In this document: in pieces, positions 1-7,736 of the stretch
Numbering within the stretch: position 1 is the stretch's first letter
Layout of the letters: the number at the start of each line of letters is the position of its first letter
Assembly: GCA_964389205.1 (NCBI GenBank)
Contig: CAYMDH010000012.1
Span: 18,332 to 82,331, forward strand
From: Leptobacterium sp964389205
Lineage (GTDB): Bacteria > Bacteroidota > Bacteroidia > Flavobacteriales > Flavobacteriaceae
Reading direction: 5' to 3'
DNA length: 64,000 nucleotides
Notes under the pieces: model-generated
Databases searched by the model: none
Seen by the model: only the letters and a program-made list of their open reading frames with translations
What the model was told of the DNA's origin: nothing
Translations under genes and position numbers: made by a program

Positions 1-2014
1 TAAAATTTAAACTACTAAGCAATGTTATTTTTCTAGGCTCAACAACGGTGGTGTCACTACTTTTTACTTTTGCTTCAAAAGTATTGGCAAGAGAAAATCC
101 AATACTATTAGAATTTCCAAAACCAGGTTGTCCTAAAATGCTATTTTCAAATCTAGTAAATTGTTGAACATTCCCATTTTGGTCTGTAAATTCATCAAAA
201 AACTGATCAAACGAAGGTGTGAAACCCCAAGAGATGGAGGGCCTTAAAACATGTCGGATAGCCTGTATCTTTTTATCTTTTCCAAAATTAAAAGTTCCAT
301 AAATAGTAGTTCCTACGCTTGCTCCAACACTGTAAGAATTAAATCTATCAAAACCACTTATGGTGTCTACAGGAGATTCTTGTAGTGTAGGATCAAAATC
401 TCTTCTTCGAATAGTTTCGAAGACCCAAGTATCACTATAATTAGCATTTAAAGAAACACTTAAATATTTTGCTACTTTAAAATTAGTAGCAATAGGAATT
501 GTATGTTGGGCTCCAATTCGTGCATTATCTAATACTTCACCTACAGAAAATAAGGAGTCTACTACCTGAACTCTGTTTTCTCCTCGTAAATTGTATTGAA
601 AGTTAATATTTTGTAAAATTCCCTTTTTAGCCCCTTCTTTAGGAGCTAAAGGAAAAACCCTTTCTACACTTGCTTGAAGTGTGGGTAGCGTTAAATCTAT
701 AAGTCCAGTATTGGTATTTTGACTATGAGAAGCGGTTAAATTTATATTTACTGATGGGTATGCAGGAAATGTTTTTGTATACGAAATAGAAGAACTAAAT
801 GTATTTTGCAATCGATCCCCTATAGAGTTAAGTTGATTTAATGATTCTGTAAAAAACTGACTAGATCCCACGTTTACGTTTGCTGAAAATCTCGAATTTG
901 GGTTCGCTTTTTGGTCTTGCGTATGCCTCCATCTAAGATTAAACTGTCGCGTCTGGCTAAAATCAGAGAAACCACGTTGACTTACAAGATTGTTTTCAAA
1001 TCTAAAACTCAACCCACCTGAAAAACGATAGCGTTTTGCATAAGAACTTTCTCCACGAATACCAAAACTTCCATTAGTAAAATAATCTGCAGTTAATGCT
1101 AAATCTACGTAATCACTAATAGCAAAATAATATCCGATATTTTGAACAAAAAAACCACGTTCATTAGATTGTGAAAATGTTGGGAAAATCAATCCAGATG
1201 TTCTGCTTTGTGTCAATGGAAAATATGCAAACGGAACTGCTATGGGAGTAGGTACATCTGCAATATATAAATTACTAAAACCAGCAATCACTTTTTTCTT
1301 AGGAACAAATTTTCCTTTTCGAACTCTAATATAATATTCCGGATCATCTACATTGTCAGAAGTTGTTAACTTACCTTCATAGAGATAATATACAGAATCG
1401 TTTTCTTTTTTTGTAAGCTCAGCTTGAACATTAATACCTCCACTACCACCTCCAATTCCTAACCCTCCAGGACTGGTACCTCCTCCAGATACAGATTGCT
1501 CAGATCTAGAATTCCAAATAAGTGCTTTTTGTGTATTAAAATTAAAGCGAATAGAATCTGGTTCAACAACATTGGAGCCTTGTTTAAAATAAGGACGTTG
1601 AGTAAAATTACCAGCAGAATCTTTTATTCTTCCAGCAGAAACTTCATTCTTTTCATAATCAATAATAATAATACCCGCTTTTAATTCTGTATCTTGATAA
1701 TATACTTCTGCTTCATTATACAAATAGATTTTTTTATCTTTTTGACTAATCTTCTCGTAATCTTTTGCTTTTCTTCTAATTAAATCTAGTAAAAGAGGCT
1801 TCTTTTTATTTAAACTATCTGTTTGTATAGAATCTATTCTAGTAGTATCGATAATTTTAAGAGGTAAAGAGTTTCTTTTCGCATTGATATTTATAGAATC
1901 TTTCTCTGCAAGAATTTTGAGAGGCTTTTTCACAGGAGGTTCCTGGGCACGAAGTAACAGGCTATAAAAAATAAAAATAGCTGTTAAAAGTATGTGAGGT
2001 CGTTTTGCTTGCAA
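1..2014 (-). CDS. lptD: LptD-like outer-membrane LPS assembly protein, 3' end beyond the window
   Basis: Reading the minus strand gives an uninterrupted frame of about 671 codons that runs off the left edge. It has a signal peptide ending LLLRAQE, an OstA/LptA-like N-terminal part (KIYLYNEAEVYYQD, then LKAGIIIIDY) and a long beta-strand-rich part with FPLTQSRTSGLIFPTF, as in the barrel of Bacteroidota LptD, which inserts LPS into the outer membrane. No ATG lies upstream of the signal peptide in this frame. I chose TTG at 2014 because it gives a compact signal peptide (MQAKRPHILL...); TTG codons at 2050 and 2065 are alternatives. It is divergent from the amidase gene at 2151. The family call is firm; the start is inferred. 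Confidence 0.88.
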   Translation of the reverse strand, partial: MQAKRPHILLTAIFIFYSLLLRAQEPPVKKPLKILAEKDSININAKRNSLPLKIIDTTRIDSIQTDSLNKKKPLLLDLIRRKAKDYEKISQKDKKIYLYNEAEVYYQDTELKAGIIIIDYEKNEVSAGRIKDSAGNFTQRPYFKQGSNVVEPDSIRFNFNTQKALIWNSRSEQSVSGGGTSPGGLGIGGGSGGINVQAELTKKENDSVYYLYEGKLTTSDNVDDPEYYIRVRKGKFVPKKKVIAGFSNLYIADVPTPIAVPFAYFPLTQSRTSGLIFPTFSQSNERGFFVQNIGYYFAISDYVDLALTADYFTNGSFGIRGESSYAKRYRFSGGLSFRFENNLVSQRGFSDFSQTRQFNLRWRHTQDQKANPNSRFSANVNVGSSQFFTESLNQLNSIGDRLQNTFSSSISYTKTFPAYPSVNINLTASHSQNTNTGLIDLTLPTLQASVERVFPLAPKEGAKKGILQNINFQYNLRGENRVQVVDSLFSVGEVLDNARIGAQHTIPIATNFKVAKYLSVSLNANYSDTWVFETIRRRDFDPTLQESPVDTISGFDRFNSYSVGASVGTTIYGTFNFGKDKKIQAIRHVLRPSISWGFTPSFDQFFDEFTDQNGNVQQFTRFENSILGQPGFGNSNSIGFSLANTFEAKVKSSDTTVVEPRKITLLSSLNF

Positions 2015-2062
2015 AGCTTTAAATCCTATTTTTGTAAAAGTATGGCTCAATTTTTGAAGATT

Positions 2063-2095
2063 CAAACTTACGTATATTTTTTTGTCTCTTTGCAA
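2063..2095 (-). promoter_or_regulatory. candidate Bacteroidota promoter for lptD
   Basis: On the minus strand TTG (2095-2093) and TAAGTTTG (2070-2063) are separated by 22 nt, close to the Bacteroidota consensus TTG-N19-21-TAnnTTTG. Transcription would begin near 2057, which would exclude the TTG codon at 2065 as the start. This is prediction by motif only. Confidence 0.4.
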
Positions 2096-2150
2096 GTGTT
2101 TACAATTATTTTAACCAAATTAATAACTCATTAACAGCTATTAACAATAC

Positions 2151-3308
2151 ATGAAAAGTCCTTTTTTTAAAATAACATTCTGGATTTTAACTATAACTCT
2201 TTTATACTCTTTCGGATATATCAAAAATCAATCCAAAAAAAAGAAATTTATAGTGGTTTTGGATGCTGGACATGGAGGGAAAGACCCTGGGAAAGTTGCA
2301 AAAGTTGGTAAAAAGGAATTTTATGAGAAAGATGTTGCTCTGAAAATAATTTTATTAATAGGTGAAGAATTAAAAAAACAAGAGGATATAGAGGTGATTT
2401 ATACGAGGGATGATGATACTTTTATAGATTTGTTTGTGAGAGGAAAGATTGCAAATGAGGCAAATGCAGATTTATTTGTTTCTGTACATTGCAATGCACA
2501 TAATTCTCAAGCATATGGTAGCGAAACCTATGTTTTAGGGTTGCATGCAAATGAGCAAAATTTTGAAGTAGCTAAAGCAGAAAATGAAGCAATATACTAT
2601 GAAGATAACTATGAAGATAATTACGCCAATTATGATATAAACTCTCCAGAATCTGTTATTGGGCTTACTATAATGCAAGAAGAATTTTTAGATCAAAGTA
2701 TTGCATTAGCGAGTGAAATACAAGGGAATTTCGAAAGTAAGTTAAAACGAAAAAACAGAGGAGTAAAACAAGCTGGATTTATAGTATTGCATCAAACATT
2801 TATGCCTAGTATTTTAATTGAAACTGGTTTTATGACCAATAAAGATGAAGGCGCTTATTTAAGATCGAATAAAGGGCAAAATGAAATATCGAAAAGTATT
2901 GTAGAGGCAATATTTGATTATAAAAAAAGAATTGAAGAAAATGTAGGAGATGACTTTTCTTTTGAAACACAAAAAGATAGTATTGAAACCATAGAAAATG
3001 ATAATGCGAATGATGTGCCTCCAAACAAAACGACTGAAAAAACATTAATAAACTATAAAATTCAAATTGCAGCAGGTACAAGCTTATTAGAAACAAAACC
3101 TTATAATTTTAGAGGGTTAACTCCTATTACAAAAGAAAAAAACGATCAAATATATCGTTACTTTTATGGGCAGACCAATAATTATCAAACTGCTAAAAAA
3201 CTTCAGAATGAAGCAAAAGATATAGGATATACAACTGCTTTTATTGTCGCTTTTAAAAATGGAGAAAAAATTTCTGTTCAAGAAGCGTTAAAATCTACTC
3301 TAAATTAG
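2151..3308 (+). CDS. N-acetylmuramoyl-L-alanine amidase (Amidase_3) with SPOR-like tail
   Basis: This 385-residue protein should cleave the amide bond between N-acetylmuramic acid and the stem peptide in peptidoglycan. An N-terminal hydrophobic segment (about residues 8-22) acts as signal peptide or anchor. The zinc-amidase core follows: VLDAGHGGKDPG (His41), YEKD (Glu59), LFVSVHCNAH and the catalytic-Glu motif ILIETGFMTN. A linker leads to a C-terminal region (about 305-385, INYKIQIAAGTS onward) that resembles a SPOR peptidoglycan-binding domain. The ATG at 2151 gives the only sensible N-terminus. The next gene (MCE) follows after 56 nt in the same direction, an arrangement common in flavobacteria. 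The SPOR call is weaker than the amidase call. Confidence 0.9.
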   Translation: MKSPFFKITFWILTITLLYSFGYIKNQSKKKKFIVVLDAGHGGKDPGKVAKVGKKEFYEKDVALKIILLIGEELKKQEDIEVIYTRDDDTFIDLFVRGKIANEANADLFVSVHCNAHNSQAYGSETYVLGLHANEQNFEVAKAENEAIYYEDNYEDNYANYDINSPESVIGLTIMQEEFLDQSIALASEIQGNFESKLKRKNRGVKQAGFIVLHQTFMPSILIETGFMTNKDEGAYLRSNKGQNEISKSIVEAIFDYKKRIEENVGDDFSFETQKDSIETIENDNANDVPPNKTTEKTLINYKIQIAAGTSLLETKPYNFRGLTPITKEKNDQIYRYFYGQTNNYQTAKKLQNEAKDIGYTTAFIVAFKNGEKISVQEALKSTLN

Positions 3309-3332
3309 ACCCTTTCTTAAGAAAATTATTTC

Positions 3333-3340
3333 TAATTTTG
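3333..3340 (+). promoter_or_regulatory. possible -7 promoter element (TAATTTTG) before the MCE gene
   Basis: A perfect TAnnTTTG element lies 25 nt upstream of the TTG start at 3365. No good -33 TTG is found at the expected spacing, so this is a weak internal-promoter candidate. Confidence 0.3.
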
Positions 3341-3364
3341 TTTGGAACTTTAAAATAATCACGC

Positions 3365-4321
3365 TTGAAATTATCAAGAGAACTCAAAGCAGCCATATTA
3401 GTCCTTGCTGGAATCATTTTATTTGTAGTTGGGTTTAATTATTTAAAATCAAATTCATTATTTGGATCAGAAAAACAATACTATGTTGTTTATGATCATG
3501 TTGGCGGATTGGTAGTAGGTACGCCTATTACTGTTAATGGTTTCTCAGTTGGAAAAGTAAGAGATATTCGTTTTTTAGACAACACAGCCAAGTTATTAGT
3601 AGTATTCAGTATCAACAATGATTTAAAATTATCAAAAAATAGTATAGCCGAATTATTTGATACAGGAATTATAGGAGGGAAAGCAGTGCAAATTATTCCA
3701 GTATTTGATAATGCACCATTGATTACTCCAGGCGATACTTTAAAGGGAAGTATAAAATTAGGCTTAACGGAACTCGTAACCAACCAACTTACTCCACTAC
3801 AACAGCAATTAGGTAATGTGATGAATAATGCAGATTCTCTTCTGTTAAGTATAAATAGTTTGTTGGATCCAGAAACTAGAGGAAATATACAGAATAGTAT
3901 ATCAGGATTGACTACTACCATTTCTAATTTTAAAAAGGCATCAGAATCTATAGATGACCTAGTGATAGATAATAAAGAAAAACTAGATAGTACGTTAGGA
4001 AATGTAAATAATATAACTACTAATTTGTCTAAATTTTCAGATACATTAGCAACGGCTAATCTAGGGAAAACAGTAAAAGATCTACAATTTACAATCAATA
4101 ATATCAACAGTGTTCTTGGTAAAATAGATAAAGGAGAAGGATCTGTAGGGAAGCTTTTAAAAGATGAAAAACTCTATGATGATCTCACTGGAGCATCAAA
4201 ACAACTAGAGTTACTATTGCAAGATCTAAGGTTAAACCCAAAACGATATATTCATTTTTCTCTTTTTGGAAAACGTCCGAAAAATTATGAAGAACCATTA
4301 GAAAAAACTTCTGAAAAATAA
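3365..4321 (+). CDS. MCE/MlaD-family lipid-transport substrate-binding protein
   Basis: A 318-residue protein with one N-terminal membrane segment (about residues 10-26, AAILVLAGIILFVVGF) followed by an MlaD/MCE domain (YYVVYDHVGGLVVGTPITVNGFSVG and the IIGGKAVQI strand). The C-terminal half is helical and rich in Asn/Ser/Leu, as in MCE proteins whose helices form a periplasmic channel or tether. MCE proteins carry phospholipids or other hydrophobic molecules between the inner and outer membranes. The start is a TTG codon at 3365; the N-terminus MKLSRELKAAI fits the family. It sits 6 nt before the Fe-S protein gene, so the two are probably co-transcribed. No MCE permease or ATPase is visible in this window. 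Confidence 0.88.
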   Translation: MKLSRELKAAILVLAGIILFVVGFNYLKSNSLFGSEKQYYVVYDHVGGLVVGTPITVNGFSVGKVRDIRFLDNTAKLLVVFSINNDLKLSKNSIAELFDTGIIGGKAVQIIPVFDNAPLITPGDTLKGSIKLGLTELVTNQLTPLQQQLGNVMNNADSLLLSINSLLDPETRGNIQNSISGLTTTISNFKKASESIDDLVIDNKEKLDSTLGNVNNITTNLSKFSDTLATANLGKTVKDLQFTINNINSVLGKIDKGEGSVGKLLKDEKLYDDLTGASKQLELLLQDLRLNPKRYIHFSLFGKRPKNYEEPLEKTSEK

Positions 4322-4327
4322 CTAAAG

Positions 4328-5659
4328 ATGAATTATCTAACCAGTTTTATTTTTGCCCTTATTTTAGTTGCTGGCATTGGTTTTTTTGCTAGGAATATAA
4401 AAAAATTAATCCGAAATATTAAATTAGGAAAAGATGTAGATGTTTCTGATAATAAACCACTGCGGTTGAAAAATATGATTAGAGTAGCATTGGGGCAGCA
4501 AAAAATGGTAGTTAGACCAGTTGCTGGGTTTTTGCATATTCTAGTCTATGTTGGTTTTATAATTATTAATATCGAAGTACTGGAAATCATTATGGATGGC
4601 CTGTTTGGAACGCATAGGATTTTTGCAGATTTTGGAACAGTTTATAACGTTTTGATAGGTACTTTTGAAATATTAGCACTTTTAGTACTTATATCAGTTA
4701 TTGTATTTTGGATACGTAGAAATGTGATTAAACTTCAACGTTTTTTTAATCCAGAAATGAAAGGATGGCCTAAGAAAGATGGAAATTTAATTTTATACTT
4801 TGAAGTTGTTTTAATGGCTCTTTTCCTAATAATGAATGGAACAGATTATCAATTACAACAGATAGGAGCAGAACATTACGTAAAAGCAGGAGCTTTTCCA
4901 GTAAGTCAATGGTTATCACCTATTTTAAACGGATTATCAGAAAGTACATTAATAATTATAGAAAGAACTTCTTGGTGGCTCCATATTATAGGTATTTTAG
5001 TATTTCTAAACTATCTATATTATTCAAAACATCTACATATAATACTAGCTTTTCCTAATACTTTTTTTGCAAAAATAAACCCAAAAGGACAATTTGACAA
5101 TTTAGAATCTGTGACAAATGAGGTGAAATTAATGATGGATCCTGATGCAGACCCTTTTGCTGCAGCTCCAGAAGGAGAAGAGGAAGCAACCCCAGAAAAA
5201 TTTGGTGCTTCTGATGTTTTAGATTTAAATCGTGTGCAATTATTAAATGCATATACCTGTACAGAGTGTGGACGTTGTACAAGTGAATGCCCCGCAAATC
5301 AAACTGGTAAAAAGCTGTCGCCAAGAAAAATTATGATGGATACCAGAGATCGATTAGAGGAAGTAGGCAAAAATATGGATGCCAATAACGGAGAATTTAA
5401 AGATGATGGGAAACAACTTTTGGACAATTATATAACACGAGAAGAAATATGGGCTTGCACCACTTGTAACGCATGCGTTGAGGCTTGCCCGATAAGTATA
5501 GATCCGCTTTCTATTATTATAGACATGAGACGTTATTTAGTTATGGAACAATCCGCCGCTCCAACTGAACTAAATAATATGATGAGTAACATTGAAAATA
5601 ATGGAGCTCCATGGCCATACAATCAAATGGATCGATTAAATTGGAAAAACGAAACATAA
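4328..5659 (+). CDS. membrane-bound (Fe-S)-binding oxidoreductase subunit (HdrC/GlpC-like)
   Basis: This 443-residue protein has about five hydrophobic segments in its first 250 residues, of the kind seen in haem-binding membrane electron carriers. A cytoplasmic part with two [4Fe-4S] motifs follows: CTECGRCTSECPA and CTTCNACVEACPI. It probably passes electrons between the quinone pool and the separately encoded CCG-type partner at 6151-6939; the two are interrupted only by a small HAD gene (15-nt and 29-nt spacers). All eight cluster cysteines are present. The electron donor and acceptor cannot be told from the sequence. ATG start at 4328. Confidence 0.87.
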   Translation: MNYLTSFIFALILVAGIGFFARNIKKLIRNIKLGKDVDVSDNKPLRLKNMIRVALGQQKMVVRPVAGFLHILVYVGFIIINIEVLEIIMDGLFGTHRIFADFGTVYNVLIGTFEILALLVLISVIVFWIRRNVIKLQRFFNPEMKGWPKKDGNLILYFEVVLMALFLIMNGTDYQLQQIGAEHYVKAGAFPVSQWLSPILNGLSESTLIIIERTSWWLHIIGILVFLNYLYYSKHLHIILAFPNTFFAKINPKGQFDNLESVTNEVKLMMDPDADPFAAAPEGEEEATPEKFGASDVLDLNRVQLLNAYTCTECGRCTSECPANQTGKKLSPRKIMMDTRDRLEEVGKNMDANNGEFKDDGKQLLDNYITREEIWACTTCNACVEACPISIDPLSIIIDMRRYLVMEQSAAPTELNNMMSNIENNGAPWPYNQMDRLNWKNET

Positions 5660-5674
5660 CATTAACAATTAAAA

Positions 5675-6121
5675 ATGAAAAAAGAAGAAGTAAACAAATT
5701 ACTGAACGACAAGTTAGAAGAAGGAGAACGTATAAGTCCTGTATTACCAGATGGAATTAAAAACTATTTAATTGATATTGATGGTACTATTTGTGATGAT
5801 ATTCCTAATGAAGAACCAGAAAGAATGGCTACTGCAGAAGTTTACCCAGATGCATTACGCACTTTAAATAAATGGTATGACGAAGGCCATATTATTTGTT
5901 TTTTCACTTCTCGTACTGAAGATCATAGATTAGTTACAGAGAAATGGCTAAATGATTATGGCTTTAAATACCATGGAATGGTAATGGGCAAACCTCGAGG
6001 AGGAAATTATCATTGGATAGATAATCACCTTGTAAAAGCAACCCGTTATAATGGGAAATTCACAGACCTTATTGAAAAAGAGGTTACTATTGAAGTTTTT
6101 GATGATGGAAAATACGATTAA
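5675..6121 (+). CDS. small HAD-superfamily phosphatase-like protein
   Basis: A 148-residue protein with the HAD nucleophile motif DIDGTICDD (Asp34 and Asp36), a motif-II-like FFTSRTEDH, and a C-terminal KPRGGNYHWIDNH segment in the place of the lysine and acidic motifs. No large cap domain is visible. Such proteins are often labelled phosphoheptose isomerase in flavobacteria, but the motifs are HAD motifs, not SIS motifs, so I would not use that name. The likely activity is hydrolysis of a small phosphorylated compound. It lies between the two Fe-S protein genes and is probably in their operon; no functional link is evident from the sequence. Confidence 0.75.
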   Translation: MKKEEVNKLLNDKLEEGERISPVLPDGIKNYLIDIDGTICDDIPNEEPERMATAEVYPDALRTLNKWYDEGHIICFFTSRTEDHRLVTEKWLNDYGFKYHGMVMGKPRGGNYHWIDNHLVKATRYNGKFTDLIEKEVTIEVFDDGKYD

Positions 6122-6150
6122 CTAGCAGTAGTATTTTAAAGAAGAAAAAT

Positions 6151-6939
6151 ATGAGTGATACATTGAGAGTACCAACCATGGCTGAATTTATGGCAGAAAG
6201 AAAACAACCTGAAATATTGTTTTGGGTGGGTTCAGCAGGAAGTTATGACGATAGAGCCAAAAAAATAACAAAGGCTTTTGTAAAAATACTCAATAAAGCT
6301 CATGTTAATTTTGCAGTTCTAGGTACAGAAGAAAGTTCTACTGGTGATGTAGCTAAACGTGCAGGCAATGAATTTTTATTTCAGATGCAAGCTATGACTA
6401 ATATAGAGATACTTAATGCTTATGAAGTAAAACGCATAGTAACTTGTGACCCACATTCATACAACTGCTTAAAAAATGAATATCCTGGTCTAGGAGGGCA
6501 TTATGAGGTATTGCATCACACACAATTTATAAAAGAACTTATAGAATCTGGGAAATTAACCATTGAGACAAAAAATTATAACAACAAACGTATTACATTT
6601 CACGACCCTTGTTATTTAGGCAGGGCTAATAGTGAATACAATGCTCCCAGAGAAGTTTTGCAAACATTGAATGCTAAACTTATAGAAATGAAGCGTAGTA
6701 AATCTAAAGCATTGTGCTGTGGTGCTGGGGGTGCTCAAATGTTTAAAGAACCAGAAAAAGGAGCTATGGACATTAATATAATGCGTACAGAAGATGCTCT
6801 TAAAGTAAGCCCAGATATTATTGCTACTGGCTGCCCTTATTGTAACACTATGATGACTGATGGCGTAAAAAACAAAGAAAAAGAATCTGAGATTGAAGTT
6901 ATGGATATTGCAGAGTTAATAGCTAATGCATACGAATAG
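6151..6939 (+). CDS. CCG-domain (Fe-S)-binding protein (HdrB-like)
   Basis: This 262-residue soluble protein is related to HdrB and GlpC/LutA-type subunits. The second cysteine-rich CCG motif is intact: HDPCYLGR, then LCCGAGGAQ, then GCPYCNTMM. The first copy is degenerate: GSAGSYDD and EESSTGD carry serines where cysteines are usual, and TCDPHSYNC replaces the usual CxxC spacing. The protein therefore probably holds one special cluster instead of two. It should pair with the membrane Fe-S subunit at 4328-5659. ATG at 6151 is preceded by the A-rich leader AAGAAGAAAAAT. The family call is firm; the redox partner and substrate are unknown. Confidence 0.82.
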   Translation: MSDTLRVPTMAEFMAERKQPEILFWVGSAGSYDDRAKKITKAFVKILNKAHVNFAVLGTEESSTGDVAKRAGNEFLFQMQAMTNIEILNAYEVKRIVTCDPHSYNCLKNEYPGLGGHYEVLHHTQFIKELIESGKLTIETKNYNNKRITFHDPCYLGRANSEYNAPREVLQTLNAKLIEMKRSKSKALCCGAGGAQMFKEPEKGAMDINIMRTEDALKVSPDIIATGCPYCNTMMTDGVKNKEKESEIEVMDIAELIANAYE

Positions 6940-7106
6940 TATAGTTTTATTTAATAGGAAATAATAATTACCACATTTTCAATTACTTTCCAAGAGAAAA
7001 GAATGATTCAGGTTCAAATGCCTAGTTAAGAATACTATACACCATTCTGATACTGTGAGCTTTTATTTAGTTCACTCTTAGTATAGTTTCTTGACTTTAT
7101 AATATT

Positions 7107-7114
7107 TATTTTTG
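7107..7114 (+). promoter_or_regulatory. -7 promoter element TATTTTTG upstream of the gene at 7139
   Basis: A perfect TAnnTTTG element lies 24 nt before the ATG at 7139, in a 199-nt intergenic gap. A TTG occurs upstream (7091-7093), but the 13-nt spacing is short for the consensus. Confidence 0.4.
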
Positions 7115-7138
7115 TCATTCAAAAATGAAAAATGAATT

Positions 7139-7621
7139 ATGTTAGTAGAGTTTAATACACTTCCAAATACTTCTAGAGTTTGGATTTACCAAGCGAACAG
7201 AGGGTTTTCTTCAGAAGAAATTTTAGAAATAAAAAACAAATTAGACCTATTTATTGAGAGTTGGACCGCACATGGAGCACATCTAAAAGCTTCTTATGAA
7301 ATGAAATATAATAGATTTATCATATTGGCGTTAGATCAAGAGGTAAATGGTGCTACGGGATGTTCTATAGATGCATCAGTGCATTTCATTCAGCAATTAG
7401 AAAAAGAATATAATGTTGATTTATTAGATAAAATGAACGTATCCTTTAAGCAAGGAGAGTTTGTAGCTTATAAACCATTATTAGATTTTAAGAAAATGGC
7501 AAAAAATAAATCTGTCTCTAAAGAAACCATTGTATTTAATAATCTGGTCGCTAATAAAGAAGAATACCTAGAGTTTTGGGAAGTACCAGCAAAAGATAGC
7601 TGGCATGGACGTTTTTTATAA
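7139..7621 (+). CDS. conserved flavobacterial protein of unknown function, often mislabelled ABC transporter ATPase
   Basis: A 160-residue soluble protein (MLVEFNTLPNTSRVWIYQANR...). It has no Walker A, Walker B or ABC signature motif, so the common database name ABC transporter ATPase is not supported here. Visible features are WIYQANRGF near the N-terminus, a GATGCSIDAS loop near the middle, and a Trp-rich C-terminus (EFWEVPAKDSWHGRFL). There is no signal peptide or membrane segment. It seems to be its own unit, with a -7 promoter element upstream and a 115-nt gap to the next gene. I recognise it as a conserved Bacteroidota family but cannot assign a function. Confidence 0.75.
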   Translation: MLVEFNTLPNTSRVWIYQANRGFSSEEILEIKNKLDLFIESWTAHGAHLKASYEMKYNRFIILALDQEVNGATGCSIDASVHFIQQLEKEYNVDLLDKMNVSFKQGEFVAYKPLLDFKKMAKNKSVSKETIVFNNLVANKEEYLEFWEVPAKDSWHGRFL

Positions 7622-7736
7622 GACACGTTTACCTTAAAGTTATTAAGTTACAATTGTTGAAAGAATCAATGCAATATACTTTTATAAAAAAGTGAGTCGT
7701 TGTACCTTTTGGCATTGTTTTAGTAGAATTTATTGT

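Noticed and set aside
3496..4107. 203-codon minus-strand frame within the MCE gene
   Set aside because: Shadow of a well-supported MCE gene; no start context and no recognisable domain.
5675..6121. Phosphoheptose isomerase, a common label for this protein
   Set aside because: The sequence shows HAD motifs (DIDGT) and no SIS domain.
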